A stretch of 64,000 bases of DNA from Volvariella volvacea V23 (taxonomy: Eukaryota > Basidiomycota > Agaricomycetes > Agaricales > Pluteaceae), in NCBI GenBank assembly GCA_000349905.1, contig KB722742.1:984354-1048353 (forward strand), in the 5' to 3' direction. The position numbers and the translations under genes are program-made. Of the stretch, positions 1-15,242 are shown one piece after another (positions within the stretch are counted from its first letter, which is position 1; the number at the start of each line of letters is the position of its first letter). Below the pieces are notes generated by a model. It was given only the letters and a program-made list of their open reading frames with translations, was not told the origin of the DNA and did not search any database.

Positions 1-307
1 CGTCTCTTTGGTTCACCGTTTTCTGAGCTGCCTCGCAGATGAGATTTCTCAGATGACTGATCAAGTCGCGTGACTACCCTAGATGCACCCAACCCGCTCT
101 TCCACCCAGGTGTGTGTAGGTTCGGCAAATTCCAATTTGCATCGACCAGGTTACGACAGCCCACAGACTAGCATTGATGCTTTTACATTCCCCATCAATA
201 TGCAAATCGTTTTTTCAATTGCCGATTTTATTATATGCAGTAGTATAATGCGTAAACTAGAGCAGACTCAATGCAGGCGTAAAGGCGAATAGCAAAACCT
301 GAGAGAA
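1..307. other. Intergenic, 3' side of DOP1 gene
   Basis: No supported gene. The + strand is open for about 70 codons here, but that reading is compositionally ordinary and has no recognisable family. The stretch is A/T-rich near 180-260 and probably holds the 3' UTR and terminator of the minus-strand DOP1 gene. Confidence 0.5.
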
Positions 308-3300
308 TCATCCATCAAATGTATCATTCATGATACCTCTTTCTACCTCGTCCCAATCGATGTTCCCACCACTTGCATAGACACTTTCATAAGATGAGAT
401 GCTGATTGCAGAGAAGAAGGGTACTAAATCTCGAATACTATCGATTTGTTTCAAGGCGTTGAGCATCGGTCTTCTCATTGGCCGTTGATTGGGCAACGCG
501 GGGGTTTGAGGTCCTAGGCTAACCGGATTATCCTCATGTGTGTCCTAAATCATGCTGAATTGACTTCCGAGGAATACGCCTGAAGTCGAAGTCACGTACC
601 ACCNNNNNNNNNNNNNNNNNNNNNNNNNNNNNNNNNNNNNNNNNNNNNNNNNNNNNNNNNNNNNNNNNNNNNNNNNNNNNNNNNNNNNNNNNNNNNNNNN
701 NNNACAGGTAAACTATTTGCGATCTCCGCTAGTTGATCCATCAAGGCCTCAGGGAACCACCCGTGCGGTCTATAGATCGCATCCACCGTGTCTGTAATAA
801 ACACCCATTGGTGTATTTGGAATTCTTCTGTTTGCAGCACCAGCAAGAGATCCAGACATTTACAACATGCCAGGATTAGTTGTAGATCTTCTGACCCGTC
901 CGCAGGCAGGTTGGTAATAACTTGCTCAAAAATACGATACTAGTGACCAGTGAGAACGTACAAACCACGTCAAGAGGGAGCCACTCACCAGTTCCGTAAA
1001 TAGGACGGGCCAGAAACTCGTAAGGTTGTGGGGTGAGAGGCGGCATAAGAGCACCCTGATGCATAGAAAGACCTCACTCTGAACTACGGGAGAGGAGACA
1101 TTTCGTAAGATGTCAACTAGTTTCTCCTGAATTGTGGGCAACTGGGTGAGAAAGTGATTCTTCTCTGCAGTGAATATCACATATGCGAGTCGTCGCACAT
1201 TCAACGACCTCAGAAGCATTTCATATTCCTTATTTGTAAATATGTTTGTGGAAGGAGCGGTAGCAATTTTTGCTGAAACCCAGGGATCCAGAATCAGTAT
1301 GGATGATGAGTATGGCCGTAGCTCTGGCCGACATTTGTAATATAACTTACCAAGCAGCTCGGGCATTGCTGTCTTATCCGCGTCAAAAAGGGTCTTGATG
1401 ATTGGTCTCCACTTGGTGGCGGCATCTGTACCACAATTAAAAAGTCTATTGTCGTTTAAAAGTTCCAGGACTGGGGGACGCCAGACTTTCAGCACGCCCA
1501 GAAGCCGGCTCATCTCATACAGAATAGCCAGTGCGTTCTCGTCGATATCCATAGGCCTAAAATACCAATAAGATGACGTGATACAAGAGAGTCACCTTCA
1601 CCCATTCCTACTTACCGTGCTTTGCCTTTCATGGCTGGGCCAATGATATAGTAAACTATGTTGCTACAGGCACTAGCAACCTTATCATTGTCCGTGAAAA
1701 ACCGTCGTAAATTAGGTATGCCTGTTGTGGCCAAGAATTGGTTAATCTGGGTGAAGCCCTAAGTACACACAGAGATTGTCCATGGGATCTGGGTTCACCT
1801 GAGTGATTAGGTCGACTTCGGTGTTAACTTTGACCGGTGTCTCGACTGTTGGAAGGGAAACAGTGCTCGCATCCATCTTTTCATCAATTTTCAGATCTAA
1901 GACGGGCATTAAAGTTCATGCCAAAGATGGTTTCATGAACAAACGTACCGCGGGGAGCTGGGGAGTCCCTCCCATTCGTTAATACGTCCTTTGGGCCACG
2001 ACGGAGCCAAGAGCTGGAGTCACTCGAGCGACCCACGAAAGCAACGCATGCATCTAACAATTTCCCCAAATTATCCTTAAAATGGCATAAGCATTTCCAA
2101 TTATCTATATTCCCAAGCGGGATGGACACACCTGCAGTTCCTTCTTGATACGCTTGTCCTCTAAAGCCGTTGTCTGGGTGACCTTTTCGGCTAACACTGC
2201 TAAACATCTGACAGCTATATCGTAAATTTGACGCCCTCCGATAGGAATGAACGAACCTCAGAGAAAAGAAGTTTTGCGTTCTGGTGTCCCTGGAGCTTCC
2301 AATAATATCCTTTACCAGTTGCAGGAAGCGACCCCAAACCTGCACTGCAAGAGGACCCTCGAGTCGTTGGAAGTATTGCTCCATGAAAGTGAATAGTACG
2401 ACATCAGAGCTGCAATATCACATGAGATATTTCAAGTGGCGCAGTTAAAATCCTTACAGATCTGGGTTAATAACTTGTCTTCTAGATTTCTCTGATACTC
2501 CAGTCATTCGGAATGAGATACTTTCACACATCATATGAACAGCATTTTGAGCGCTAGCCATCAAGAGGTCCACTAGTTCAAATGCCGCATTTACAGGCAC
2601 CGAAAAACCCTGCAAAGAGCTGAGGCGAGTATCAAATCTAGGACGAGATACACGCTTACCAGGTCCCTGTTCCACCAATCCACGATAGACTCGAAGACCT
2701 CCGCAGAATGAGCTCGGAAAAGGTGTTCCAAAACTCGACGAGCACGCAGACGAGTCCGACTATATATCAGCGATAATGAGTCATCCTTTGAGGACCGCTC
2801 TTCGGGATTCATCCATCCTAAGGTACTCCATATCAAATATAATACTTTTACGCCTTCGTGAAGTGTTCGGTATCCGGTGGACTTGATCTACAACCAAATC
2901 AGTTCAAACTGAACATTGGTTTGTCCTAAGCGTATACCACTCACCGTCAATTGTTCTTCAGGCTGTTGCTGGGGAGTATCAGCCCCAAACACACCAGAGA
3001 CGTACCCAAACAAACCGCTGCTCTCTGACACTGACTTTTCCAAGGTATTTGCATCATCGTCTGTTGTGCTGGTTTCCGCTAGACTATGAGTCAGGCCTAA
3101 CAATATCAATCTCTCCAACCCATTCAGCAACATCGTAAACTCCGCGTCGGTAACCCGGGACCGTACGTCCTGTATACTGCTAGGTGAAGAGTTGGACGTA
3201 TTATGCAGCTCCTCCAAGGCGAGTAAAAGCTGTCGATAAATGCATTCGCTAAGAGGGATGACGAGTGGCTGAAGGGCTGGCTGGAGCTGGGGCACAGTCA

Positions 3301-6300
3301 TAAGAACAAAATCAAGCCAGTGCTGAAGGACAGGGCGGTTGGACGGTAATGATATGCCGTCAACTAGCGTCTGAGTCAATAAAGGGTTGAGGGAGTACGT
3401 CCGAACGCCTTCAGCAGTCTCCCCATGGTGCAAGCTATCACTTCCGGCGTCTTGTTTGTTTGGGGCGTTCGCACGACTCATCGCTTCATAGGAAGTCATG
3501 ACAGAGATCAGGGAGTGGAGGAGGTGAAGAAGCTTGTTCTGGAGGTCCAATCGCTTCGTATGAACGCAGAAGAATAGTTTGGACACTACTATAGCCTCAA
3601 TAGCTTCGATTGAGACAATGTCAATCTCTCCCCGCGCAACAATCGTTTGCAGTAGATCGACCACTGTGGAATGTATCTGTGAATTCAAAGAGTTCATGGA
3701 TACTTGCCCTGCTTCGCTGGGCTCGGACCGTAAGAATCTGGTTGAAGATCAGGTAAACTTCAGGATCTCAAAAATAAGCAAGCTTACTTGAGAGAAAGTT
3801 CAATTAATACATCCAGGTATGTGGCGTCAGCATGAGCTAGTCCAACTGCATTCTCATTGAACGCCCCATAAAGCTAACAATTAAGTTACCACTCACTTGA
3901 GTCAACTCGCTGGTCCAGGCCTATGTGATGGGAACGCCGTATGTAGACACTCCTAATGGTCTTTGCAAAGGCTTGAGCCCCAAATTGTGCAACGCATTGC
4001 AATAACACAAGTAGATGATTCATATATCGTTGATCGAACGGCCGTTCGTACTCGTAGATTTGAAGTTCTCTACCACGAATTTTTGTGATGGCGTGCTTTC
4101 TTCGTACAGTTGGGTCTAACAAATCGAATAGAATTGGGTCAAGAACACTACGCCCACATCATCAGCGGTCCAGGAGGTAATATTGTAAATCAATGCTCGG
4201 TAACATACCGAGAAAATGCCTTTAGGCTACATCGCATCCACGTTTCCCCTATTCGACGAAGGTGCGGGTCTTCGCTCTTGAGGGTATCTAGAACTATCAT
4301 CATCGGGACTTTAAACTTAAACCCAGGTTGCAAATGATCCTCTATACCAAAAAGGGATTAAAATCGAGGCAAAAACCTCCGAGCGGACTTACCAGTCAAT
4401 CTCCAAAGCACACCAAACGCGTCAAATGCTCCTTGCAATCCTCGAGCATCGGGTCTTGTTAGGGATTGTGCCACGATGGACTCGACATATGCTTTCCCTT
4501 GAGTCACGTTCTCAATGGCCCAAATTAAATTAACCGCCCGGACATGATAAGCTGAGTATTCAGGACCAAGGTACTGCAGCAGCTTCTTAACCATTTTTGC
4601 AGCCATCCTTCTCTCCTCTTCAATATCTTCAGCCAAGATGACAACTTTTTCCTTTTCCTTCGTGTTAGATGCCGCAAGGACAGTGCCAAGCGTTGGTGTA
4701 GACAAGCCGGATGCACTCTCTTGAGTCTTCCGGTGTGCAGCAGTTGTCAATAAAGGAGGTTTGAGGCCACGAAGTTGATACAAAACCACTGAAAGCCCCA
4801 CTGCCCGGTCAACGATAGTGAAGCTGATCGACTAAGTAAGTTAATTTGAATAGAGCTACGAGAAAATAAATAAGGCTTAGGCTTCACCTCATTGTGCTCA
4901 GACTCAAAAGTGGCCAAAATGGCATGTGACCACGCTTTTGGGTTCCAGGAGACCTCGATTGCGGTTGAAGCCCCGAGTCTGCCAATTAGTCTGTCGGTGA
5001 GGAGTAGGACCTGGGCTAGTGCTTCTTTGGTCAGGCTACTTGGGGGGGTCACTGAGACGGAGGCGGGACTTGTAATTTGTGAGGCAAAATGTGTGCTTAA
5101 CCGAGTAAGGGTCTCAAACGACGAAGTAAATGGTACACTGGATGATCCCTCGGCAACAGGAGAAAATTGAGGTGTCAGCCCGTAGAACGTACAAGCGAAT
5201 TGGTAAGAATGTTGGTCGGCTCGAGCTTTCTGTATCTCCGAAACCACTTCTGGAGGATGCATTAGGGCACTATGGGGAATATGGCGCAGAATTTGTTCCT
5301 CCAAGTACAAGCACTCCAAGATAGAGGCAGAGACATGTGTATGAGGTTGCGATAAGAAATGAAGCTGTGGGTTACGTCAGGGTGAAGTCATAATAAGCCC
5401 GTAGAAACCTACATGCACAAGGTCCAGGCATCCACTAAAGATGACCGGTAGGTGCAATGTTTGTATATCCTCATCTTGGGCGAAGTTTTGGAGGATGAAA
5501 TTTACCATTCGCATGGCCTAGCAATTCCATAAAAAACAAACACTCCAAGTGGGTGGGATAGCGTACCTCAAAACTAGACCCATTGCTTAATGTTTCGTTG
5601 AATAATGCCGCTAAGATGTGCTTCCAAAGGATTTGTGGTTCCACTGCCTCGTATAATGTACTCGCTGTCATCATGACCTTGAGAGTATAGTCAATAACGA
5701 GGATCGACGATCAGATGAAAGTGAAACGAACATCGTCCCGACTATCCGGGCGATTTTCCACCAGGTATTTCACAGCTTTGAATGCATCGAGAACCAAGGC
5801 ATCGGTTAGCGGCCCTCCAATCTCCCACTTATCCAACAAGGATATGAAGATTTTGAATGGTCGTGATTCCGAGTACTCCCCAGAAGGTGAAACCATCTCG
5901 TCCTAGTATCGGCATAGTTAGGCGAAACGTACATATATGCCGAATCAATCCAACACACCACTCACTTTCAGTGTTCCCTTCAACAGACCCAGAGCGTGCT
6001 CTCTGAAATATGCTACCTGTACTTCGCTCTTATCCTCCGGCCCCAGTAGCCAAGTGTACAACCTCCTGTTAAGGGATAAGTCCCTTCTCAAAACTACACT
6101 GGTTGCGGCTCTCATTATGATTGCCCGATCCTCCGCTTGGGCCCGTTGTATGGCCACACTATCGACTCGTATTGATTGTAACAGTAGGTCTAATGCTCCT
6201 CGTCTCACCAGCAGGTTTTCATCCTCTAGAGCAGCAGCAAAAGCGCGAATCATTAACCCAATATCATCTCCAACAACAGCGGCGATATCTACACAGCAAT

Positions 6301-7524
6301 GGTTAAATGAATCAATAATGTCTAGATTTGGAAATGCGCATATACGCACCTTCATTGGGGTTCAAATGAGGTAAGCGACGAGATAATAGATTAAGCGATG
6401 TACCCCGAGCAGATGGAGTTGTGAGCATAACGAGCCAGATGTTCTGGAAGAAAAAGGAAGGAGATACAGTGCCGGATAATCGGTCGAGTAAGCTTAGGAC
6501 CTGTGTAATGTGTTGAGGTCAAAGACGCGCAGAGGATAATACTAATCATGCACCTTCTCAAAGAACTCGCCGGTTTCTTCCTCTAACCCAGGTAATAATA
6601 CTAGTATGAAAGATTTCATGATCGGTCGCAGGCCAGCTTGGAGAGGAAGATAATGCGTGTCATAGAGATTGAGTAAAGTAGGCTGTGAAGTAATGCACTA
6701 TGAACATCCGCTGCCCAACCATGGCACTAGTTCAACAATACACCATACCTTGACAGAAGTTGCTGCATACTCGAAGAATGGAAACAGTCCGGAGGACCAG
6801 AGAGCTAAATCACGTTTCAAGCCCTCCGACTATGCATGTGATAAGCCCAAGCAATTGGGGGATGATATGCCAGAACACGTACACCCAGAACGGCCAATAT
6901 ATGCGCATATACGTCTAGCGCACGCTGATGTACACCAGTGGGTAGAGCAGGATTCAGACATTGAGCCAACCGTTTCGCGACAATTAGCTTTCGAGGAATT
7001 TCCTTGAATTGCATGTATGATTGGAAGGTCTATTCCGAGGTTCAGTTAGTATCATTCGATACTATTAGTGCTTAAGAAACATGCGCCGAAGACGACACAT
7101 CTGTTGAAACAGAGGAACAGAGAAAAGAATCTCAGCAACTCACCTTGAGCAGCTGCTTCAAGAACGCAATGAAATCCGCCCATTCTTGCACACTATCGAA
7201 TGAACTTAAACACTTCTCCACCTGTTGCGTATACTTCTTGAACTTTGGATCAGACGCATATGCCTGCTGCGCAACCACTATTACCCCAACCCGAACCCGA
7301 GATACCCAGCATCCAAACATCACGCCCAAATGAACACCACATTAAGTTTACGAAATTGGCATGCAAATGCTTATAATTAGCAAGTGAAAGGAACAAATCG
7401 AAGAGGTTGGTATGGGATGTAACTCACCACGTTCGCTAGCCCTAACTGCCAACAGGGCAGAGCCAGATTTAAGCGTCACCCCAGCCCCTTCTACATCCGA
7501 TATCGAAGGTGAGACAGAAGCCAT
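308..7524 (-). CDS. DOP1: DOP1/Dopey-family membrane trafficking protein
   Basis: Dop1 proteins are very large peripheral proteins of Golgi and endosomes that act with the Mon2 scaffold and flippases in vesicle traffic. The start ATG at 7522-7524 gives MASVSPSISDVEG, then an intron (GTGAGT donor) joins to the conserved N-terminal Dopey segment with YASDPKFKKYTQQVEK and QEWADFIAFLKQLLK. The next exon carries the second block (QALDVYAHILAVLGV-like, about 6820-6960). Downstream lie many exons of helical, repeat-like sequence, including 5945-6355, 4358-4801, 2888-3697 and 926-1552. The last exon ends NDTFDG at 308. I count well over ten introns, so internal joins are approximate. An assembly gap of 100 N lies inside the gene at 604-703, so part of the C-terminus is missing. 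The family call rests on the N-terminal blocks and overall size. Confidence 0.8.
604..703. other. Assembly gap of 100 N
   Basis: Exactly 100 unknown bases, the conventional size for a scaffold gap of unknown length. It interrupts the 3' part of the DOP1 gene, so the missing coding sequence may be longer or shorter than 100 bases. Confidence 0.98.
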
Positions 7525-8135
7525 GGTAACCTCAACCTCTGCTACGAATCACAATTCAGTTCGCGGAAGATCTAATGCAAGGGGCTCGATTTTGGAAATA
7601 CGACCTCCTCGCTCGTCGTTTAGGTCGTTGAATTGATGCGTGTTATTGAGTTGATGAATAGGAAGGTGACAGGAAGGAGGAGGAAGTGGGTGGGGGTATG
7701 GATTTCAGACCACGACTGATGGGGGTGCAGGCACTCAGTGAACGGACTCGCCTGATCGCCGTACGAGTCACGGACATGCAGAACGAATCTGTCACACAAA
7801 TGATCGACGTCATCCACTGCTGGTTCTCCAGGTAACAACATCCGTTCAGAGAAAATATATACACATAACAGATGAGCCATCGTAATGTATTTGCGACTAG
7901 TATTACAACTACGTAAAGTAAGTATTATAAAGTGGTGATGCGAATGCAAATATGCAAGACAGAAATAAGTGACCAATGAAAACTTGAATAATATGTGAGA
8001 AGAGATTCCATAGCAAAATAGGGAATTCTATGTGCCAACTCAGGTAGTGCCCAAGAGTTCTCAAAGACGGAGAGCATTCGTAAACAACAGCATAGTCATA
8101 CAAACCTTCAAACGGAAGGAGGATCAATGGGGCTT
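7525..8135. other. Intergenic between DOP1 and the 8.1 kb gene
   Basis: About 610 bases holding the DOP1 promoter side and the 3' end of the next minus-strand gene. Short open frames on both strands show no family features. No repeat or RNA gene is visible. Confidence 0.5.
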
Positions 8136-10416
8136 TCAAGCAGGAGGGGCAGTGGCCATCTCTACGTCCTCTGATTCTGAAGGTGCCAGTTGCAGTACCT
8201 CTCTCATCTTTGTTGGCCCCCTACTCGCCCCTGTCGCTGACGCGGAGGTGACGTTAGTCTGGGCCAAACCCTGAGGCGCATCTGGCGGGATTGCTGAACC
8301 ATCTCGGGATGGCGCAGCTGATGCTCCTGTTGAACCATGACCAGAAGAACCACCCACTCCAGCAGTTGCAGCCTTTGAACCTCTTGATCGAGATTTCCCA
8401 ACAGAAGCAGAAGCCGACATTGATAGCAGCTTTGGTAGCGCGACCCCAGGCAGCTTGTCGTCCTTGTCTTTATGACTCATTGCGGCTGCTGCTGCCTGAT
8501 ATGCTGCATACTCGGACTCCTTGTTCCCTACCCAAGTTCTAATGAACCATCTACCACCAGCGATCCCTCTAATTTCCCGTTGGGCAGTTCGCCAATGACG
8601 GGTCTTCTTCTTACTCTTGTCCAGTGGCATGAGAGGCGCGAAACCAGTTGGGATCTTGGGCGGAGGTTGCACGGGGAATGGTTTAGTTGGTAGTGGGTAG
8701 AGCGGTTGAGGTACGTTTTCCAAATTGATTACCTCCTCTGGCGGTAAAGCGCCAACAGCGGCAGACGCTGATGGTGCAGCACCTGTTTCTCCGAGTTCTC
8801 CATCCTTCGGCGAGTCACGATCTAGTTCGGGTCCAATTCTGGTGGAGTCGATATCCATACCATTAGTTATAGGAGACGATGGTACGGTTCCACTCGGAGC
8901 TAGAAACAACTTGAATATGGGGTATAATGTTGCTATGAACATATCTCACCTTCACTCGCAGCATCGTCGGCTATTTGAACAACAGCAGATAGTTTGGACC
9001 TATATCGGGCATAAATTCCACATATACGCCTCATAGCATAAAGATACACACTTTGCAGGAGCCCTCGCCTTCCGTTTTACAGGTGCACTGGCAGATTTTT
9101 TGGGCACTGCTGCTGCCGCCGCCGCTTGTTGTGCTTGCGCTTCCACCAGCCAACTGGGGGGGCCCTTCCGCGGAGGTGCAGGTTGGCTGGATTCTGCAGG
9201 TTCCGTCACTACGATAGCAGGACTTTGCTTCTCTTGAGCTGTGGCATCTTGTTCACCACTGCTCCGATTCGCTATATCCATGACATGGGTAGCCTCAGAC
9301 CACATCAATTGCGTAGCGTGTAGCGCACCTAGACTTTGGCCGTTGGTGCTTGATTGCTCCTTCTCTTTCTCCTTCCCTTCTTTGTCTTTGCCCTTCCGAG
9401 AGGTCTTCTTGGACGGAGTAAGGGGTTGTTGAGCTGGAGTTTGTGTTAGCCATTTGGGAGGATTTTTATTAACTCGAATCTGCCAACTGGATGTCAAAAC
9501 ACTTGTGGGCTCCTTTCCCGGCTCAGCAGGGGTTGTCAAACCAATTGAGGGCGCTTGTTGGCTCTGCTGGTCTGGTGCACTGGCTTCTTGATTGGCTACA
9601 CTCGCAGATAGTAGCTTTAATCTTTGCTCAATGGTAAAGAAGAAACAACGCACCCAAAGGTGGAGCATGAGCGTCCTTCTGCTCCTTCTCTTTCCCCCTC
9701 CCCTTCTCTTTTTCTTTCTCTTTCTCCTTCTCCTTTTTCCGCGTATTTGATGCACTGTCCTCGTCTGCATTCTTCTTTTCACTCTTCCGAGGTTTGCGTT
9801 TAGCAGGGGCCTTGCGTTTTTGCCCACCGGCCGTGCCCTCGATTGTAGTCGCTGCTGCTCCTGCAGCAGATGCAGCTGAAACCGAAGCACCTCCTCCCCC
9901 GGCCGAAATTGTGGCAGCGGCAGCAGCCCGACCAGCAGGATTCTGCAATGCCGTAGGAGGAACAGGTTTCATTAATTCGTCGTCATCATCGTCAATAAGC
10001 TGATCCTCCTCCTCTTCCGGCTCTTCGTTCAATTCATCCTCCGAAACCGACTCCTTTCTAATCGGGGGACGCGCCCAAGAAGGATGTTTAGGTGCAGCGG
10101 ATGCCTTGCTCCGCCGTGAACCAGAAGTGGACTTTGGTTGCGGCGGCGGAGTTTCCTCGTCACGGAGAATTGAAATTTGAGGTGCATCCATGTCCATGGA
10201 ATCGTCTTCTATTCTAGTATTTATTGTTGTCATTATTGGGGCTGCAGAAGATGGGCCCGACCTGGACGGAATGACAGAGGTTGCTGCCGCCGGACGGGAC
10301 TGTTGGGAATGAGTGGGACGAAGTTGGGTTAAGGGGGATGACGATGATGTTGAGGTGGAGGTAGAGAGGTTGGGTTCGTAGCTGACCCAGGGCGATGCGC
10401 GAAACCTGAGTGACAT
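8136..10416 (-). CDS. Low-complexity nuclear protein, possibly INO80 Ies4-like
   Basis: The start ATG at 10414-10416 gives MSLRFRASPWVSYEPNLS. Exon 1 runs to about 9652. A 58 base intron (GTGCGT to TGTAG) joins PPL to ANQEASAPDQ. A later intron pair isolates a roughly 50 base mini-exon (about 8952-9001, reading SKLSAVVQIADDAASE) before the last exon ends ATAPPA at 8136. The product is dominated by Ser/Ala/Pro/Lys tracts, including an acidic run (about 9970-10040) and a KEKEKEKEKG run (about 9680-9740). The one globular-looking block, KTRHWRTAQREIRGIAGGRW followed by FIRTWVG (about 8540-8610), resembles the short [RK]W...G..W...W core that I recall from fungal INO80 Ies4 subunits. That match is weak. 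A nuclear chromatin-associated role is an inference; otherwise the function is unknown. Confidence 0.6.
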
Positions 10417-11032
10417 GTTTGCCACTATGTATTTCCCTCTCGTATTCGCAGAAGTCCGGGGTCAACTACTCCCGGAATCAATAAGAAAAGGCAATCCCCG
10501 ACAACTTTGGTTAGGGGGTCCAGGAGGATTGCTCTCGAGTTTCGTCGTATGTCGGGGAGACAAGGTTGCTTGCCAGAGGAGAGGGGAAGGTAGGAAGGCA
10601 GGCGATGTTGGCAAATGGTGTATTAGACCCCCTCAATCTCGGCTACAGTACCCTAAATCGGTGCCTTGAATGGCTTAGCTGGCGGAGGGAGGAACAGCCA
10701 GCCTTGGGCCTCCTAGTTTTGGTTCCATTCCAGTTCTCGTCCCCCATTCAGTGGCATGACCCTTCTTGGCCGGAGGATCCTACAACTGCCACCTTTTTAC
10801 GCGTTATGGAAGGTGCTCCGGGGCACATGGATAATTGCCCCCACGAAAGGAGTAAGCATGGGCTATATAAGGACTGCTACGGTATTAGCGACGAGGACCT
10901 GGCTCAGAGGGTTCACAGCATGGTGGTCCGAATTTAGTGTTCCCTATGTCGAAAACGACACCATTTGTGATTCCCTAGATTGCATTATCGCTCGTTACAT
11001 CTCTGCACCTTGTGCGTCACGGAATCCTGTAC
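10417..11032. other. Intergenic, divergence and terminator region
   Basis: About 615 bases between the start of the low-complexity nuclear protein gene and the 3' end of the GFA-family gene. Overlapping + strand open frames of 85-125 codons are present, but they have no signal peptide, motif or plausible exon partner. I see nothing supported here. Confidence 0.45.
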
Positions 11033-11606
11033 CTAGCCCAATCTCCGGGATTCATTCTCGTAACCTTCCCATTTCCCCAAGTCATCGCTCACATCTAGCA
11101 TCCGCGTGCCATAGAAGATGTGCGCCGTGGGTTTGAGTTCCTCCCAGTGCTTAATCCTTCCGTCCCCGTCTCTCTCCAACTGCGCACCCCATACGCTGAT
11201 CTTGTTTGCCTTGGAGTTGTGCGATGCAACTGCACTCCCGCAGTTCTTGCACCTCCAGCGCTTCTTCCATGGCTTGTGATGAACCACGTAAGGATCTAAT
11301 ACAGCTTCCGCAGCTTCAGGGCTGTCTCTATGTGTCCAAGTAAAGCAATCGACGGGGAAATGCACAGTGTGGATAAGTGCAGACGCTGTTAGGGGTGGCC
11401 AAAGATAACGCGACATGAGTTCAGCCATGCAGAACCTGGAGATAAACGCACGGGGAACAACCATTTATTCGCTGACACACGGTGCAATGACAATAGGCTC
11501 GCAGGATAGGAGGACCAGTAACTTGATAGCTGACGGCACCACAGAAGCAACCCCCTTTGTAGAGCTTGGGTGCTTCCATTGGAGCTGTACCTTGTGAGGA
11601 GGTCAT
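11033..11606 (-). CDS. GFA/CENP-V family enzyme (S-hydroxymethyl glutathione synthase-like)
   Basis: Small zinc-binding fold related to glutathione-dependent formaldehyde-activating enzymes. Exon 1 begins MTSSQGTAPMEAPKLYKGGC and carries GGCFCGAVSYQV and CHCTVCQRIN, the paired Cys motifs of the GFA zinc sites. An intron of about 105 bases (GTTGTT donor, CTAACAG acceptor near 11391) joins IN to ASALIHTVHFPVDCFTW. The C-terminal exon holds RWRCKNCGSAVASHN, a third CxxC site, and ends ESRRLG at 11033. About 155 residues fits a single GFA domain. Fungal members of this family are numerous and their substrates are mostly unknown, so a formaldehyde role is not established. Confidence 0.85.
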
Positions 11607-12096
11607 GCCTACGCCAACGAGGTTGAGCTCAAGCTATTTCGGGAGTTGTTGTGATATCCAGAGTCAATGGCTGATACGCCTGAAAGGCAACATAAACAGG
11701 AATCTTATTGTCTCGAGGCGCAAAAGTCAGCATATATATTGATCAGCAGATGCACTGAATGCAAAGTCAATCGTCCGCGTGCCCGACATAATCTGTATGA
11801 GAGGGCCGAAGCGCGGAGCGTCATCGCACGCAAGAGGATCAGTGGATGCTTACATAAGCAGTTACCGAAATCCTCCGCCGTTTGAGTTTCCCAGTTGGCA
11901 TCAACTTTCCTCACAAACCCTCCCAAGTGAGTCCACGTTGCTCATAATCCTCGGTCGACTCACATACTTGTAACCATCGGCAGAAGAGGCCCTTTCTCCT
12001 CCTGTTCAACTCACAGCTCGAGAGAGGAGGAATAACACATCTTGCATTTTTTCATTCCCTTCGGGTTCTGGTTTAATCCACTATCAAAGTGTAAGG
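11607..12096. other. Divergent promoter region
   Basis: 490 bases between the divergent starts of the GFA-family gene (-) and the ATP synthase subunit e gene (+). No convincing coding sequence is seen, and the short open frames lack features. Confidence 0.5.
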
Positions 12097-12601
12097 ATGC
12101 CTTCAACCACTGTCAACGTGAGTATTCATACTACACACAAAATGCCATACAGTGTGCTGAACTGTCATTGCTTCTTCCAATCTCCGCCATTATCCTTGCG
12201 CTTGTTCAATACTCGGTCATTGCGCTTATGAACAATATCTTCGGACTCGCCGTGATAACGCAATAGGTCGTGCGATATTCGGCACTCCTTTCTGGTGTCG
12301 TTTATGGATGGTACCACCACCGCACACTCCAAGCTGCACATGACCAGCACAAAGTAGACCATGCAATCCACGAGAGAGAGAAGTTGATTGCTCAGGCTAA
12401 GGAGGCGTGGAAGAGAAAACAAGAGGCTGCTGCCTCCAGCAAATGTAAGCACTCTACCCTTATTCCAGCAACTCTTCCGGTTCCCCTTGTCATCGCGCTT
12501 GTGTGTAATACTTACGTATCATTTCAGCCATTGTGACCAACCCAGAAGACCCCCGCTTCGACCTTGAAGCCTTCGTCAACAGCTTGGAGAAAGCATCATG
12601 A
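12097..12601 (+). CDS. ATP21: F1Fo-ATP synthase subunit e, mitochondrial
   Basis: Small inner-membrane subunit of the ATP synthase that supports dimer formation and cristae shape. Three exons: 12097-12117 (MPSTTVN), 12267-12443 (VVRYSALLSGVVYGWYHHR, then a charged helix with HEREKLIAQAKEAWKRKQEA) and 12528-12601 (SIVTNPEDPRFDLEAFVNS, LEKAS, stop). Both introns have GT-AG ends and restore frame. The VNVxRYSAL start, the GxxYG glycine motif in the single membrane helix and the NPEDPRFDLE tail match yeast Tim11/Atp21. Roughly 90 residues is the usual length. The first coding exon is only 21 bases, so it is easily missed. Confidence 0.9.
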
Positions 12602-12969
12602 TTTCTTCAATAAGCCCTTTAGCTGATGTGCTACATGTTTGTGTGCACTAGACTCCGATGCGTGTTCTCGTAAAGGGTGGTGTTAATAGGGAGGGAAGAA
12701 CAAGATACACCTTGGTAGAAGGGCTCATACCGTCCTGTCGTATGCCCATTTGCCAGTACACTATGCATAGAATTTTGCTATTACAATTCCCAGCAGACTT
12801 TCTTATTTCTACGCATCCTTGCCCGAGTGCAGTGAGAAATTGATCGTGAGAAACGGCGCGTCGCGTTCTGATTGTCCGCGTGACTGATACCCCATTATCG
12901 TAACGGCCCTGCAAGTGCACCTTTACCACTCCGCTCGAGACTTTTTCTTGTGCCATCCACTTTGTCGCC
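12602..12969. other. Intergenic, promoter of HAT2-like gene
   Basis: About 370 bases with the ATP synthase subunit e terminator and the promoter of the WD40 gene. A C/T-rich run with TTTTTCTTGTGCC lies directly upstream of the next ATG. No other gene is seen. Confidence 0.5.
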
Positions 12970-15022
<2,053 letters not shown>

Positions 15023-15242
15023 AGGATACTATATCCTCGGTGGTGCCCAAGCAGTGTTGCTGTTTCGCTTGAGCTGTGCATGGGGTATGAAATCAAGTAT
15101 TATATTGGATAATGACCAGCAAATGTACAAGGTGTTCCCAGTGAGAAAGGAAGAGAGTCAAAGCCTCGGCAAGGGAATTGGCGACACATGAATAAGTACT
15201 AGATGAACGCAAGTCGGAGAGCGATGTGACGACGTTGGCACT

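Noticed and set aside
10566..11136. Overlapping + strand open frames of about 125 codons each
   Set aside because: No signal peptide, motif, plausible intron partner or family resemblance; composition is ordinary for non-coding DNA.
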